DNA of 64,000 nt from Chryseobacterium sp. ERMR1:04 (GTDB taxonomy: Bacteria > Bacteroidota > Bacteroidia > Flavobacteriales > Weeksellaceae): positions 434,001 to 498,000 of the forward strand of contig NZ_LIRF01000003.1 of assembly GCF_001297705.1 (NCBI RefSeq), read 5' to 3'. The notes under the pieces are model-generated. The model had not been told where the DNA came from. It saw nothing but the letters and a program-made list of their open reading frames with translations, and did not search any database. The position numbers were made by a program, and so were the translations under genes. This document shows positions 28,874 through 38,973 of this stretch, one piece after another (the stretch's first letter is position 1; every line of letters begins with the position of its first letter).

Positions 28874-31117
28874 ATGAAAAAATCAATTGTAAAAATTTCA
28901 GCATTAGGCATCATTCTGTTCTGTTCCAATCTTGCATTTGGACAGACAGATAAGCTTGCTGTACAAGACTCTGTGAAGCTGCAGGAAAAGCTTAAGATTG
29001 CCAATGTAAAAGAAGACAACAACAGAAATGTGATGTTGAATGCTGCTAATAATACGAGCCCAAGAGATGTAAATATCGGGCTTCCTTCTACAGTTGGCGG
29101 AATTACCATCCTTGAAAATGACCTTCCCGTGGTTTATTTTTTCTGGCCCGAACTTCCCAATAAAACGTGGAGACAAAGTGTAGGTTTAGAAAAAACGGGA
29201 TTGTTAAAAATGGATCAATTGGCCAATACCATGGGCGATCTTGGGTTTGCAGTGAACTCTTATGCTCAAACAGGCACCAAAGATTTTAAACTGAAAGGAA
29301 AATTTACTACAAGTACTTTTGGATGGCTTCAAGGGGATGTCAATGCTTCAGGACCGATTTCTAAAAACGGCTGGACATACACTGTTGGGGCTTTTGCAAA
29401 CTACGATCCCAGTACTTTTAAGCTAGGTTTTGCAAGGAATGTAGATGAAACAAAAATCTTCAGAGCGGGTGTTACGAAATATTTTAATGATGATAAAGGG
29501 AAGATCTCAATTTTATATAAATATTCAGATTCTTATAACGTAGGAAACTATGCTGTTTTCCAATATGGTGAGAACGGGAAGGTTACCGAATTGGATAATT
29601 TCAAAATCGGTAGAGATTCTTATGTGGTAAATGATGGCCAGATCCGAATGAAAGATATTTTATCAGGACAGAATTATTGGGCATCTATGAGTGGAAATGA
29701 CAACCGATCAAAAGCTCATAACATAGATATCTTCGGTAATTATTTATTAAACAACGGCTGGAATTTCAAATTCTCCACCCGAGCCCATTTTTCAACAGTA
29801 AAAATGTCAACGATTATTCCTTTGAGTATTTTCCAGGCAGATCAGTCAGCGGGTTATACAATTGCCTCAACCGGACAGGCTTATTCCGGAGCGGTGGGAA
29901 CTCAGTTGGCAATGCACACGCCTGAAACTCCAATTACCAATATTGCAGGACGTTTTTCATTAAACAAACAGCTGGGAAATCATAACGTTACGGTGGGGAT
30001 TTTAGAGCAATTCTATAATGTAAATAAATACACATCCAACAGATCTTTCTTCTTCCAGACCGTGGAAGCGCAACCTCAAAGATTAATTGGCCCAACCACA
30101 GATGCTTCAGGATTTTACAACTACAATGCAGGTGGAGAATACCACAGCGGAACAGAAAACAAGCTGTCTGTATATGCAACAGATGAATGGAAAGTATCTG
30201 ATAACTTTAATCTAAGCTATGGTTTACATCTACGAAATCACTTAGTTGATGGTGAATTCTCAATGACACCAAGAACTCCGGGGTTTGTTTTTGGACCTAA
30301 TGATTTTCAAAGCATTAAAGAAAGCTGGTTCCAGATCGGCGGAAGTTTAAATGCGACGTATAACATCAGTAAAAACTTTGGAGTTATTGCCAACTTACTT
30401 TATACAGAAGAAAACAGAAGGCTGGAAAGTTATTCTCAGGCATTTGATCCCAATACAAAGAAAATTAAAAGCCCGTTGGGAGCGTTAGGAGTATTTTGGA
30501 ATACAGATTATCTTCAATTGATTTCTCAGGCAACGTACCTTAAAAAGAATAACAATCTTAACAGATATAACTTAGTAAATCCTGCTAATACAACGCAAGC
30601 TCAAAATGTTACGGTTTACTATGACATTCAGACTATTGGTTGGACAACAGATTTTGTACTAAAGCCTTTCAAAGGGTTTAATCTTCACTATTTGATCACG
30701 TTACAGAATCCGGTATATAAGAAATTCAATTTCAATGCTTTCGGAACAGATTACGATTACAATGATAACAATGTTTTGGGAGTGGCTAAAGTATTGATGG
30801 AGATCGATCCAAGTTACACGGTTGACAAATGGAGATTCTGGGCGAGTTTCAGATATTTCTCAAAACAGTATGCCAACCTTACGAATGCGTTATACTTCGC
30901 CCCAAGATGGGAAACTTTTGGAGGAGTGAATTACACCGTAAACAAAAATATCAACCTTGGCGCTACCGTGATCAACTTCCTGAACCAAAGGGGAGCAAGT
31001 GGAACCATCAACGGGGCTGAACTCATCACCGATGCCAGTCCATATTACGGAAAACTATTAACGGGAACATACATTATGCCGTTGACAGGGCAGTTTTCAG
31101 TAAGCTTTAATTTTTAA
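28874..31117 (+). CDS. TonB-dependent receptor-like outer-membrane protein
   Basis: A 747-residue protein with a signal peptide (MKKSIVKISALGIILFCSNL, cleavage after AFGQ). A short plug-like region (DVNIGLPSTVGGITILENDL) is followed by a long beta-rich barrel ending GQFSVSFNF with terminal Phe. It lacks the N-terminal carboxypeptidase-like domain of SusC proteins and no SusD partner is present. It starts a locus of GH3 and esterase genes (gap to the next gene 11 bases), so it probably imports an oligosaccharide or plant-derived glycoside. Energy would come from TonB-ExbBD, encoded elsewhere. Confidence 0.85.
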   Translation: MKKSIVKISALGIILFCSNLAFGQTDKLAVQDSVKLQEKLKIANVKEDNNRNVMLNAANNTSPRDVNIGLPSTVGGITILENDLPVVYFFWPELPNKTWRQSVGLEKTGLLKMDQLANTMGDLGFAVNSYAQTGTKDFKLKGKFTTSTFGWLQGDVNASGPISKNGWTYTVGAFANYDPSTFKLGFARNVDETKIFRAGVTKYFNDDKGKISILYKYSDSYNVGNYAVFQYGENGKVTELDNFKIGRDSYVVNDGQIRMKDILSGQNYWASMSGNDNRSKAHNIDIFGNYLLNNGWNFKFSTRAHFSTVKMSTIIPLSIFQADQSAGYTIASTGQAYSGAVGTQLAMHTPETPITNIAGRFSLNKQLGNHNVTVGILEQFYNVNKYTSNRSFFFQTVEAQPQRLIGPTTDASGFYNYNAGGEYHSGTENKLSVYATDEWKVSDNFNLSYGLHLRNHLVDGEFSMTPRTPGFVFGPNDFQSIKESWFQIGGSLNATYNISKNFGVIANLLYTEENRRLESYSQAFDPNTKKIKSPLGALGVFWNTDYLQLISQATYLKKNNNLNRYNLVNPANTTQAQNVTVYYDIQTIGWTTDFVLKPFKGFNLHYLITLQNPVYKKFNFNAFGTDYDYNDNNVLGVAKVLMEIDPSYTVDKWRFWASFRYFSKQYANLTNALYFAPRWETFGGVNYTVNKNINLGATVINFLNQRGASGTINGAELITDASPYYGKLLTGTYIMPLTGQFSVSFNF

Positions 31118-31128
31118 CAGGTAGAATA

Positions 31129-33429
31129 ATGAAAAAGACAGTTTTAAGTATAGCCGTTTTGTGTTTTGGGATCTCGGTTTCTGCACAAAATATTCATCAG
31201 ATAAAAAACAACAACGGACTCGTTTTAGGATATTCCGAAGAATCAGGTGTGAAAATCCTTGATGTTTCAGGGAAAAAATTCAAAGATTTAAATAAAAACG
31301 GAAAACTCGACAAATATGAAGATTGGCGTTTGCCCGTAGAAGAAAGAGCAAAAGATCTGGCTTCTAAAATGTCTATTGAGCAAATTGCAGGGTTAATGCT
31401 TTACAGTGCACATCAGGCAGTTCCGGCTCCGTCAGAAGGTTTCAGAGCAGGAAAATACAATGGTAAATTTTTCAATGAAAGTGGTGCGAATCCTTGGGAT
31501 TTGACGGATCAACAAAAGAAATTTTTAAAGGATGATAATCTTCGTCATGTTTTGGTAACCACTTTACAGTCGCCGGAAGTCGCCGCCAAATGGAATAACA
31601 ATTTACAGTCTTACATTGAAGGTTTAGGATTGGGAATTCCTTCTAATAATAGTACCGACCCGAGACATTCTGCTTCTGTAACGGCTGAGTTTAACGAAGG
31701 AGCAGGCGGACAAATTTCTCTTTGGCCGGATGGATTAGCAATGGGAGCTACTTTCGATCCTGAATTGGTGAAAAAATTCGGAAATATTGCGGCTCAGGAA
31801 TACCGTGCGTTGGGAATTTCAACAGCTTTATCTCCACAAATCGATTTAGGGACTGAGCCCCGTTGGTACAGAATTGCTTATGTATTCAGTGAAAGCCCGG
31901 AATTAACAGCCGATTTGGCAAGAGGTTATATCGATGGTTTTCAGACGTCTTTTGGAAAAGATGTGATCAAAAACGGATGGGGTTACAAAAGTGTCAACGC
32001 CATGGTAAAACACTGGCCGGGCGGCGGTCCTGAAGAAGGTGGTCGTGATGGTCACTGGGCAATGGGAAAATATGCCGTTTATCCGGGAAATAATTTTCAA
32101 AATCATGTGAAACCTTTTACAGAAGGAGCTTTTAAATTAAATGGAGGAACCAAAGAAGCCTCTGCGGTTATGCCTTATTACACCATCAGTTTCAATCAGG
32201 ATACAAAGAATGGGGAAAATGTAGGAAATGGATTCAGTAAATATTTAATTACGGATTTATTGAGAGGGAAATATGGGTATGATGGAGTAGTATGTACCGA
32301 CTGGCTGATTACCGCTGAAGAAGGAAAAACTCCGGGAACATTCGCCGGAAAACCTTGGGGCGTTGAAAAGCTTTCTATTGCAGAACGTCATTACAAAGTA
32401 CTGGAAGCTGGAGTAGACCAATTTGGAGGAAACAACGACAAAGGACCTGTGTTGGAAGCTTACCAAATGGGCGTAAAAGAACATGGTGAAAAATATATGC
32501 GTACCCGTTTTGAACAGTCAGCCGTTCGTTTGTTAATGAACATTTTAAGAACCGGATTGTTTGAAAATCCTTATGTAAACGTAGACGAAACCAAGAAAAT
32601 CGTAGGAAACCCTGAATTTATGAAAGCAGGATACGATGCACAGGTAAAATCTATCGTTATGCTTAAAAATAAAGCGCAGGTTTTACCGATTAAAGAACGC
32701 AAAACGGTATATATTCCGAAGAGATATTCTCCTGCAACATTCAACTGGTGGGGAGTGTACACGGCTCCGTCTTTAGATTATCCTGTGGATTTAGAATTTG
32801 TGAAAAAGCATTACAACGTATCGGATGATCCTGCAAAAGCAGACTTCGCTATTGTTTTTGTTCAGAGTCCGCACAGTGAAGAAGGTGGGTACAGCGATGT
32901 TGATGTAAAAGATGGCGGAAACGGATACGTACCAATCTCTCTTCAATATCAAACCTATACGGCAACAGAAGCTCGTGAAAAAAGCATTGCCGCAGGAGAT
33001 GCTGTTATTGCACCAACGGTTAAAGACAGAACGTTTAAAAACAAAACTACGACTGTTACTAATTTCACAGATTTATTGAATATTGAAAATACCTATAGAG
33101 CAATGAACGGAAAGCCTGTGATTGTTTCTGTAACTGCCTCAAAACCCATGATCTTTTCTGAGTTTGAAAAACATGCAGACGGAATTTTAGTGAATTTCAA
33201 TGTATCTAACCAAGCTGTGGTAGATATTATCGCCGGAAAATATGAGCCCTCAGGATTATTGCCACTTCAGATGCCTGCCGATATGAAAACAGTGGAAACC
33301 CAAAAAGAAGATGTTCCGTTTGATATGATTCCTTACAAAGATTCGGAAGGTCATGCGTATGATTTTGGATACGGACTGAACTGGTCAGGCGTTATTAAAG
33401 ATGCAAGAACGCAGAAATACGTTAAATAA
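31129..33429 (+). CDS. Exported glycoside hydrolase family 3 enzyme
   Basis: A 766-residue enzyme with signal peptide (MKKTVLSIAVLCFGISVSAQ). Near residues 51-66 is an EF-hand-like loop (DLNKNGKLDKYEDWR) seen also in the second GH3. The catalytic (beta/alpha)8 domain shows ALSPQIDLGTEPRWYR, KHWPGGGPEEGGRDGHW and the nucleophile D391 in VVCTDWL. The C-terminal domain contains DFAIVFVQSPHSEEGG and PVIVSVTASKPMIFSEF. It would hydrolyse beta-linked glucosides or xylosides, in the periplasm. It is 11 bases after the receptor and probably in the same operon. Confidence 0.92.
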   Translation: MKKTVLSIAVLCFGISVSAQNIHQIKNNNGLVLGYSEESGVKILDVSGKKFKDLNKNGKLDKYEDWRLPVEERAKDLASKMSIEQIAGLMLYSAHQAVPAPSEGFRAGKYNGKFFNESGANPWDLTDQQKKFLKDDNLRHVLVTTLQSPEVAAKWNNNLQSYIEGLGLGIPSNNSTDPRHSASVTAEFNEGAGGQISLWPDGLAMGATFDPELVKKFGNIAAQEYRALGISTALSPQIDLGTEPRWYRIAYVFSESPELTADLARGYIDGFQTSFGKDVIKNGWGYKSVNAMVKHWPGGGPEEGGRDGHWAMGKYAVYPGNNFQNHVKPFTEGAFKLNGGTKEASAVMPYYTISFNQDTKNGENVGNGFSKYLITDLLRGKYGYDGVVCTDWLITAEEGKTPGTFAGKPWGVEKLSIAERHYKVLEAGVDQFGGNNDKGPVLEAYQMGVKEHGEKYMRTRFEQSAVRLLMNILRTGLFENPYVNVDETKKIVGNPEFMKAGYDAQVKSIVMLKNKAQVLPIKERKTVYIPKRYSPATFNWWGVYTAPSLDYPVDLEFVKKHYNVSDDPAKADFAIVFVQSPHSEEGGYSDVDVKDGGNGYVPISLQYQTYTATEAREKSIAAGDAVIAPTVKDRTFKNKTTTVTNFTDLLNIENTYRAMNGKPVIVSVTASKPMIFSEFEKHADGILVNFNVSNQAVVDIIAGKYEPSGLLPLQMPADMKTVETQKEDVPFDMIPYKDSEGHAYDFGYGLNWSGVIKDARTQKYVK

Positions 33430-33431
33430 TT

Positions 33432-33622
33432 CAATAAAAAAATACGCCACAAATCGAAGATTCTACGGAGTCAAAAGGCTCAAATATTTTAGCATATTGA
33501 AAATATTAAAGTTTATATAAGAAGATTTTCAAAAAACAGAAGTATCCTTTTCAACAGCATGATATTTAAACTTAAATAAATTCTTCAGTGTAAAACCTTT
33601 GAGCCTTTTGTGGTTAATAAAA
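33432..33622. repeat. Family A palindromic repeat
   Basis: The left part has GCCACAAATCG and GGAGTCAAAAGGCTCAAA, the right part TTTGAGCCTTTTGTGGTTAA, forming inverted arms. It occupies almost the whole gap between the GH3 and esterase genes. Confidence 0.7.
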
Positions 33623-33641
33623 ATACTTAAAACTTAATACA

Positions 33642-34517
33642 ATGAAAAAACTCATCATAGCAAGTTTATTCCTTATCGGGATCAACAATGTACAGGCTCA
33701 GAAAAGCATTTCATTATACAGTGGAAAAGCTCCGGGCTCAGAAAACTGGAAGCAAAAAGAAGCGCAAACCTATTCTGATTTGTTTAAAACCGAGGTTGTT
33801 TACAATGTAACACAACCCACAATTTTAGTCTTTGAAGCGGATAAGGCTAAAGCCAACGGAACAGTGATTGTTATTGCTCCGGGTGGTGGTTTTCAAAGTT
33901 TATCGATTAACAGAGAAGGGATTGATATGGCAAAAAAACTAGCCGAAAACGGAATTACTGCCATTGTGCTAAAATACCGTTTATTGGAAACAAAATCCAA
34001 CGATCCTGCCCGTGAAATGATGGAGAACATCAAAGACAGAAAAGCTTTTGATACGAAAACCGCTCCCATTAAAGTAATGGCAGGCGAAGATATCAAAACA
34101 GCTATTTCTTATGTAAGAGCTCACGCTAAAGAATTAAATATTCAGGCTGATAAATTAGGGGTAATCGGTTTCTCGGCTGGAGCAAGTGTAATTTTAGAAA
34201 GTGTTCTTCACAGCAAAGATGCTTCTACTTTACCCAATTTTGCGGCTTCCATTTATGGTGGACCGAATGAAGATATTTTAACTTCAAAAATCCCAACACC
34301 CATGCCATTATTTATTTGTGCAGCAACCGATGATCAGTTGAAACTAGCTCCAAAAAGCATTCAGCTTTACAATAAATGGTTAGAAGCGGGACAACCTGTG
34401 GAACTTCACATGTATGAAAAAGGAGGCCATGGTTTCGGAATGGGAACGCAAAATTTACCTGTTGACAAATGGTCAGATGTCTATCTGGATTGGTTGAGAT
34501 ACCATAAGTTTTTATAA
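33642..34517 (+). CDS. Exported alpha/beta hydrolase (acetyl-xylan-esterase-like)
   Basis: A 291-residue protein with signal peptide (MKKLIIASLFLIGINNVQAQ). The alpha/beta-hydrolase core has an oxyanion-hole PGGGF motif (VIVIAPGGGFQSLSINREG), nucleophile S178 in GFSAGAS, a late acid in ATDDQ and His in KGGHGFGMG. This layout matches the BD-FAE/Axe esterases of Bacteroidetes that remove acetyl or feruloyl groups from glycans. It lies between two GH3 genes, so it probably strips side groups before the glycosidases act. Confidence 0.88.
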   Translation: MKKLIIASLFLIGINNVQAQKSISLYSGKAPGSENWKQKEAQTYSDLFKTEVVYNVTQPTILVFEADKAKANGTVIVIAPGGGFQSLSINREGIDMAKKLAENGITAIVLKYRLLETKSNDPAREMMENIKDRKAFDTKTAPIKVMAGEDIKTAISYVRAHAKELNIQADKLGVIGFSAGASVILESVLHSKDASTLPNFAASIYGGPNEDILTSKIPTPMPLFICAATDDQLKLAPKSIQLYNKWLEAGQPVELHMYEKGGHGFGMGTQNLPVDKWSDVYLDWLRYHKFL

Positions 34518-34537
34518 CATTTTAATCTGTTTAAGAT

Positions 34538-34700
34538 GTAACCACAAAAGAAACAAAAGCTTATGCTTTAATAAAAAATCTCATTAATAAATTATTTAAG
34601 AGCACAACAGTATTCAAAATTTTTCGATTTTTATCTTATGTGACCTTGTGATTTTTTATTTCAAGCTTAAAAAAAACTTTTGTCCCTTTTGTGGTAATAA
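34538..34700. repeat. Family A palindromic repeat
   Basis: AACCACAAAAGAAACAAAAGC on the left and AACTTTTGTCCCTTTTGTGG on the right are inverted copies. The 313-base gap between esterase and GH3 holds nothing else recognisable; a promoter for the GH3 gene probably lies after 34700. Confidence 0.75.
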
Positions 34701-34830
34701 TAGTATCGCATGAAATCAATTATTATAAAATAGCTTCGTTATTCTTTGAAAGTTAACTATTTAGATACCTGATTCATGTTCGAATATTTTTATACTAAAC
34801 TCAAATTATTTAATTCAAAAAATAAAAAAT

Positions 34831-37289
34831 ATGAAGAAGAACCAATCTGCATTGATCAAACTTGTTCAAAAAGCTAAAAACTCAGGATTATTTCTTGTTT
34901 TATTAGCAACATCGGCGGTTGCAAATGCTCAGCAAAATAATCAGACGGTTACCGTAAACGGTCAAACGTTTAAAGATGCCAATAAAAACGGAAAATTAGA
35001 TCCTTGGGAAGATATGCGTCTTTCCGTGGATAAAAGAATAGATGCGATTGTTAAAGAAATGACCAACGCAGAAAAAGTAGATGTATTGATTGGAACAGGA
35101 ATGCCCGGAATTGAAGTGCTGACAGGTCCTGTGGGTGATTCAAAACAAGGTCTTGTTCCCGGAGCAGCGGGTGGAACAGCTTCTTTCGAGAGATTCGGAA
35201 TTCCTGCGACAGTAGTTGCTGATGGTCCTGCGGGGCTAAGGATTGCGCCGACCAGAGAGAATAATTCAAAAACCTATTATGCAACAGCATTTCCGGTGGG
35301 GACAGCGCTAGCTTCTACTTGGAACAAAACCTTGCTAGAGCAAGTAGGAAAAGCAATGGGGAACGAAGTAAAAGAATATGGAGTAGACGTATTATTGGCT
35401 CCGGCGTTAAATATTCACCGAAACCCTCTGAACGGAAGGAATTTTGAATATTATTCTGAAGATCCTTTAATTTCAGGAAAAACAGCCGCTGCTATTGTTA
35501 ATGGAATTCAGTCTCAAGGAGTGGGAACTTCCATCAAACATTTTGCGGCCAATAATGAAGAAACCAACCGTTTGACGATCAATGCTCACGTTTCAGAACG
35601 TGCGATGAGAGAACTCTATTTAAAAGGTTTTGAAATCACGGTTAAAGAATCTCAACCCTGGACGGTAATGTCTTCTTATAATTTGTTGAATGGAGTCTAT
35701 ACTTCAGACAGCAAAGATTTACTGACTCAGGTGTTAAGAAACGAATGGGGTTTCAAAGGAATTGTAATGACCGATTGGTTTGGTGGCTTCCCAGGATTTG
35801 AATCCATCAAAGACGGAGGGATTTCTGATGTTGTAAAACAGATGAATGCAGGGAACGATCTTTTGATGCCGGGAATTCCTGCACAGAAAAAAGTTCTTCT
35901 TGCCGCCCTTGATTCAGGGAAATTATCTCAGGAAGTTGCCAATGTAAACGTGAAAAGAATTTTGGAATATATTTTCCGAACTCCCACTTTCACACACTAC
36001 AAATACAGCGACAAGCCCAACCTTGCTCAAAATGCAGAAGTCACAAGAAATGCTGCTACAGAAGGAATGGTTTTGCTTAAAAATGATAACAACGCACTGC
36101 CTTTTGCTAACAAGCAGAAAGAGGTTTCCTTATTTGGAGTTACTTCTTACGCTTGGATCACGGGGGAACAGGAAGTGGAAGTGTGAATAATAAACACACC
36201 GTTTCATTATTGGAAGGGCTAAATTCTGCAGGATATCAACTGGATAAAGAGTTGGTGAATCTCTATAAACCTCACGCAGAAAAAGAAAGAATTGCAGAAA
36301 AAGAAAGAAGAAAAGGAAAAGGGATTTTAGCGTTACCTGGAAGACTTTCTGAAATGAAAATGGACGATGCTTTCCTTGCTAAAAAAGCTGAAATGTCAGA
36401 AATTGCTTTCGTGACTTTAGGAAGAAATTCTGGTGAAGGCGGTGATAGAGTTGTTGATAATGATTTTAATCTGGCGACCGAAGAAATTGAAATGCTGGAT
36501 AAGATTTCAAAAGCCTTCCACGCAAAAGGTAAAAAAGTGGTGGTGATCTTAAATATCGGCGGTGTTATTGAAACGGCATCATGGAAAGATAAAGTAGACG
36601 CTATTGTATTGGCTTGGCAACCTGGCCAGGAAGGCGGACATTCTGTAGCAGACGTTGTTTCAGGGAAAATAAACCCTTCCGGAAAACTGACAATGACGTT
36701 TCCTGTAAAATATGTAGATACGCCTTCTGCGAAAAACTTCCCGGGAGTTCCTGCTGAAAACCCGAAAGAAGTAACGTATGAAGAAGGAGTGTATGTGGGA
36801 TACCGTTATTTCAATACCTTTAATGTAAAACCTTCGTATGAATTCGGATTTGGAAAGTCGTATACCAGTTTTGATTATTCGAATATAAAAATAAGTTCAC
36901 CCACTTTTAAAGATAAATTGGAGGTGAAGGTTACCGTTAAAAACAGCGGAAAAGTAGCCGGAAAAGAAGTGGTAGAATTATACCTGTCTGCTCCAAATAA
37001 ATTAATCGACAAGCCAAAATCTGAGCTGAAAGCTTTTGCAAAAACAAAGGAATTACAGCCTGGTGAAAGTGAAACGATTACTTTACAACTTAATCCAAAA
37101 GATTTAGCTTCATTTATCACCGAGAAAAGTGCTTGGGTCGCTGAAAAAGGAAAATATAAGATTGCTGTTGGCGCATCCTCTTTGGATATCAAACAAACTG
37201 CTGAGTTTGAAGTAAATTCGGATCTTGTTGTAGAAAAGGTACAGCATGTTTTCCCTGCGGATAAACAGTTTAAGGATTTAAGACCTTAA
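34831..37289 (+). pseudogene. Glycoside hydrolase family 3 beta-glucosidase, frameshifted in a G run
   Basis: Two overlapping frames (34831-36186 and 36153-37289) form one GH3 enzyme. The first has a signal peptide (about 34 residues, ending VANAQ), the loop DANKNGKLDPWED, the HFAANNEETNR catalytic-domain strand and nucleophile D315 in VMTDWFGG. The second continues with the alpha/beta sandwich (ILNIGGVIETASW) and a fibronectin-III-like end. The run of five G at 36162-36166 should be six: then ITGGTGSGSVNNKHT reads through and the gene has 819 codons. It might be a true mutation, a slippage switch or a sequencing error. It is the third glycan-active enzyme of the locus. Confidence 0.9.
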
Positions 37290-37302
37290 ATTTGTTTAAA
37301 CT

Positions 37303-37440
37303 TTTTTTAACCACAAAAGGAACAAAAGATTAACACTTTAGTATTTTAAGTTAATTGTTAAACCGCTAATAAGAGCACATAAGTTTTAAAAACATTTGCA
37401 TATTGAGCGGAGTCGAAATATTATTCTTAAATTAGTGTAA
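37303..37440. repeat. Partial family A repeat
   Basis: AACCACAAAAGGAACAAAAG followed by AAGAGCACATAAGTTTTAAA and the inverted block GCATATTGAGCGGAGTCGAA also found near 430-450. The right arm CTTTTGTGGTT is missing, so the element is truncated or rearranged. Confidence 0.65.
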
Positions 37441-37463
37441 ACAAACTTCTTAAAATAAACAAC

Positions 37464-37492
37464 AAAAAGAGGTTCACATTGAACCTCTTTTT
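37464..37492. terminator. Bidirectional intrinsic terminator
   Basis: AAAAAGAGGTTC and GAACCTCTTTTT form a perfect 12-base stem around ACATT, with A/T runs on both sides. It lies between the GH3 gene and the convergent SDR gene. Confidence 0.9.
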
Positions 37493-38280
37493 TAATAGGT
37501 ATTATTTAATCCACCATCCAAAGGGATATTGGTTCCTGTAAGATAAGCCGCATATTCTGAGGCTAAAAAAGCAACCAAATGACCATATTCTTCAGGCTTT
37601 CCTAATCTTTTCATAGGGATTTTATCTTCTCTGCCTTTTTTTATTTCTTCCACAGATTGATTGTTCCGTTCTGCTTCGTGATCGATCAGTTTTTTAATTC
37701 GTTCGGTATCAAAATATCCTGTCAGAACATTGTTAACCGTAATATTATATTGCGCCACTTCATTGGCTAATGTTTTTGCCCATGCTGCTACTGCTGAACG
37801 AATAGAATTTGAAAGCACTAAATTATTAATCGGCGATTTTACCGACAGAGAAGAAACATTGATAATTCGTCCGTGATTTTGTCTAATCATATAAGGCAAC
37901 GCTAAAGTGGTAGTTTCACAAACCGTTTTAAAAACCAGATCAAAAGCTTTTTGGTAATCATCTACCTTTTTTTCTAAGGCAACTCCAGGCTCGGGACCAT
38001 TGGTGTTATTGACAAGAATATCAACCGAATTATTTTTAAAATACTCCGAAATAATACCTCTATATTTTTCAAAATCAGAAAAATCTGCTACCAGATATTG
38101 ATGTTTCTGTTTTTCATTAACAATGGGTAAAGAAGCTACAAAACTTTTCAACTTCTCTTCATTTCGAGCCATTACAGTGACGTTTGCCCCGCATTTTGCC
38201 AATTCTATTGCAATTCCTGCCCCGATTCCTTGGGTAGCGGCTCCTACTAATGCATTTTTTGATATTAATTGAATATTCAT
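37492..38280 (-). CDS. SDR-family oxidoreductase with degenerate catalytic motif
   Basis: A 262-residue short-chain dehydrogenase-like protein. The nucleotide motif is GAATQGIG (13-20), with ILVNNTNGPEP in the NNAG position. The Ser of the active site is in INVSSLSVKSP, but where YxxxK is expected the sequence reads LVLSNSIRSAVAAWAKTLA: no Tyr, and Arg instead of Lys. I recall a 'BKR-like' SDR subgroup with such a change. The ending (EYGHLVAFLASEYAAYLTG) is normal. It may have a non-classical reaction or bind without catalysis. It is a lone gene with a terminator directly after it. Confidence 0.85.
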   Translation of the reverse strand: MNIQLISKNALVGAATQGIGAGIAIELAKCGANVTVMARNEEKLKSFVASLPIVNEKQKHQYLVADFSDFEKYRGIISEYFKNNSVDILVNNTNGPEPGVALEKKVDDYQKAFDLVFKTVCETTTLALPYMIRQNHGRIINVSSLSVKSPINNLVLSNSIRSAVAAWAKTLANEVAQYNITVNNVLTGYFDTERIKKLIDHEAERNNQSVEEIKKGREDKIPMKRLGKPEEYGHLVAFLASEYAAYLTGTNIPLDGGLNNTY

Positions 38281-38379
38281 GAATCTATCTTTTCTAATTA
38301 ATCCTATTAGATAAATGTACGGAAAAGTCTTGATTTCAGTGAAAAGTGAGAATAATTAAAATATTCTATTTTTTGTAGT

Positions 38380-38775
38380 TGGAGAATCGCAAAGGCGCAA
38401 AAGTATAACTAAAATAATGTTTTAAGGCGCAAGGATTTTATCTTTGATAAAGAACCTGTTTAAACTAATTAAAAATTTAACCGCAAAAGAATCAAAAGCT
38501 ATCGTTGATTTATTAAGGATTGGTTATTGAGAAAGCAAAAGTCTACAAAAGAATAAAAATCAAAGATTTTTAAAAACTTATGTGCTCTTATTTGTGGCCT
38601 AATACTCAACTTAAAGTGACTAATGTGTTAATCTTTTGTCAATTTTGCGGTTAAAATAAAAGTTTAAACAAGTTGAAAATTTAAATCGTATATCACTAAA
38701 CATTTGCTGAAAATATATGATTTTTTTGCACCTTAAAAACAGCATAACGATTAAAAACCTTTGCGCGATTGAGAT
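38380..38775. repeat. Composite nested repeat (family B arms around a full family A copy)
   Basis: The left arm GAATCGCAAAGGCGCAAAAG, then AAGGCGCAAGGATTTTATC, and the right arm GCACCTTAAAAACAG, then AACCTTTGCGCGATTG, are inverted copies. Between them, 38451-38678 repeats the 342-577 element almost base for base, except that AAAATCAAAGATTTTTAAAA replaces the CGACTCCGCTC block. The rest of the 38281-38973 gap carries a promoter near 38850. Confidence 0.82.
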
Positions 38776-38845
38776 TGTCCAAAAAAAAATTAATTAAACA
38801 CTCGAAAATAGATAATTTGTACAAATCTCTTTTTACAAAAATAAG

Positions 38846-38853
38846 TACCTTTG
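38846..38853 (+). promoter_or_regulatory. TAnnTTTG -7 element for the MFS gene
   Basis: TACCTTTG matches the Bacteroidota -7 consensus exactly. A TTTG at 38816-38819 could be the -33 element but is about six bases too far. The start codon is 120 bases downstream, implying a long 5' leader. Confidence 0.5.
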
Positions 38854-38973
38854 CAGGTCTTTAAAAAATATTCTTTGCTGATTGATTTCATTGATTTTAT
38901 AATTAATCATTAACAATTTGAAATACATCAAAAGTCAAGAATTCTATAACTAAATTTGAAGTAAATTTTTACC

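Noticed and set aside
28874..37289. Full polysaccharide utilisation locus (SusC/SusD)
   Set aside because: No SusD-like lipoprotein is encoded, and the receptor lacks the SusC N-terminal domain. It is described as a SusD-less glycan locus.
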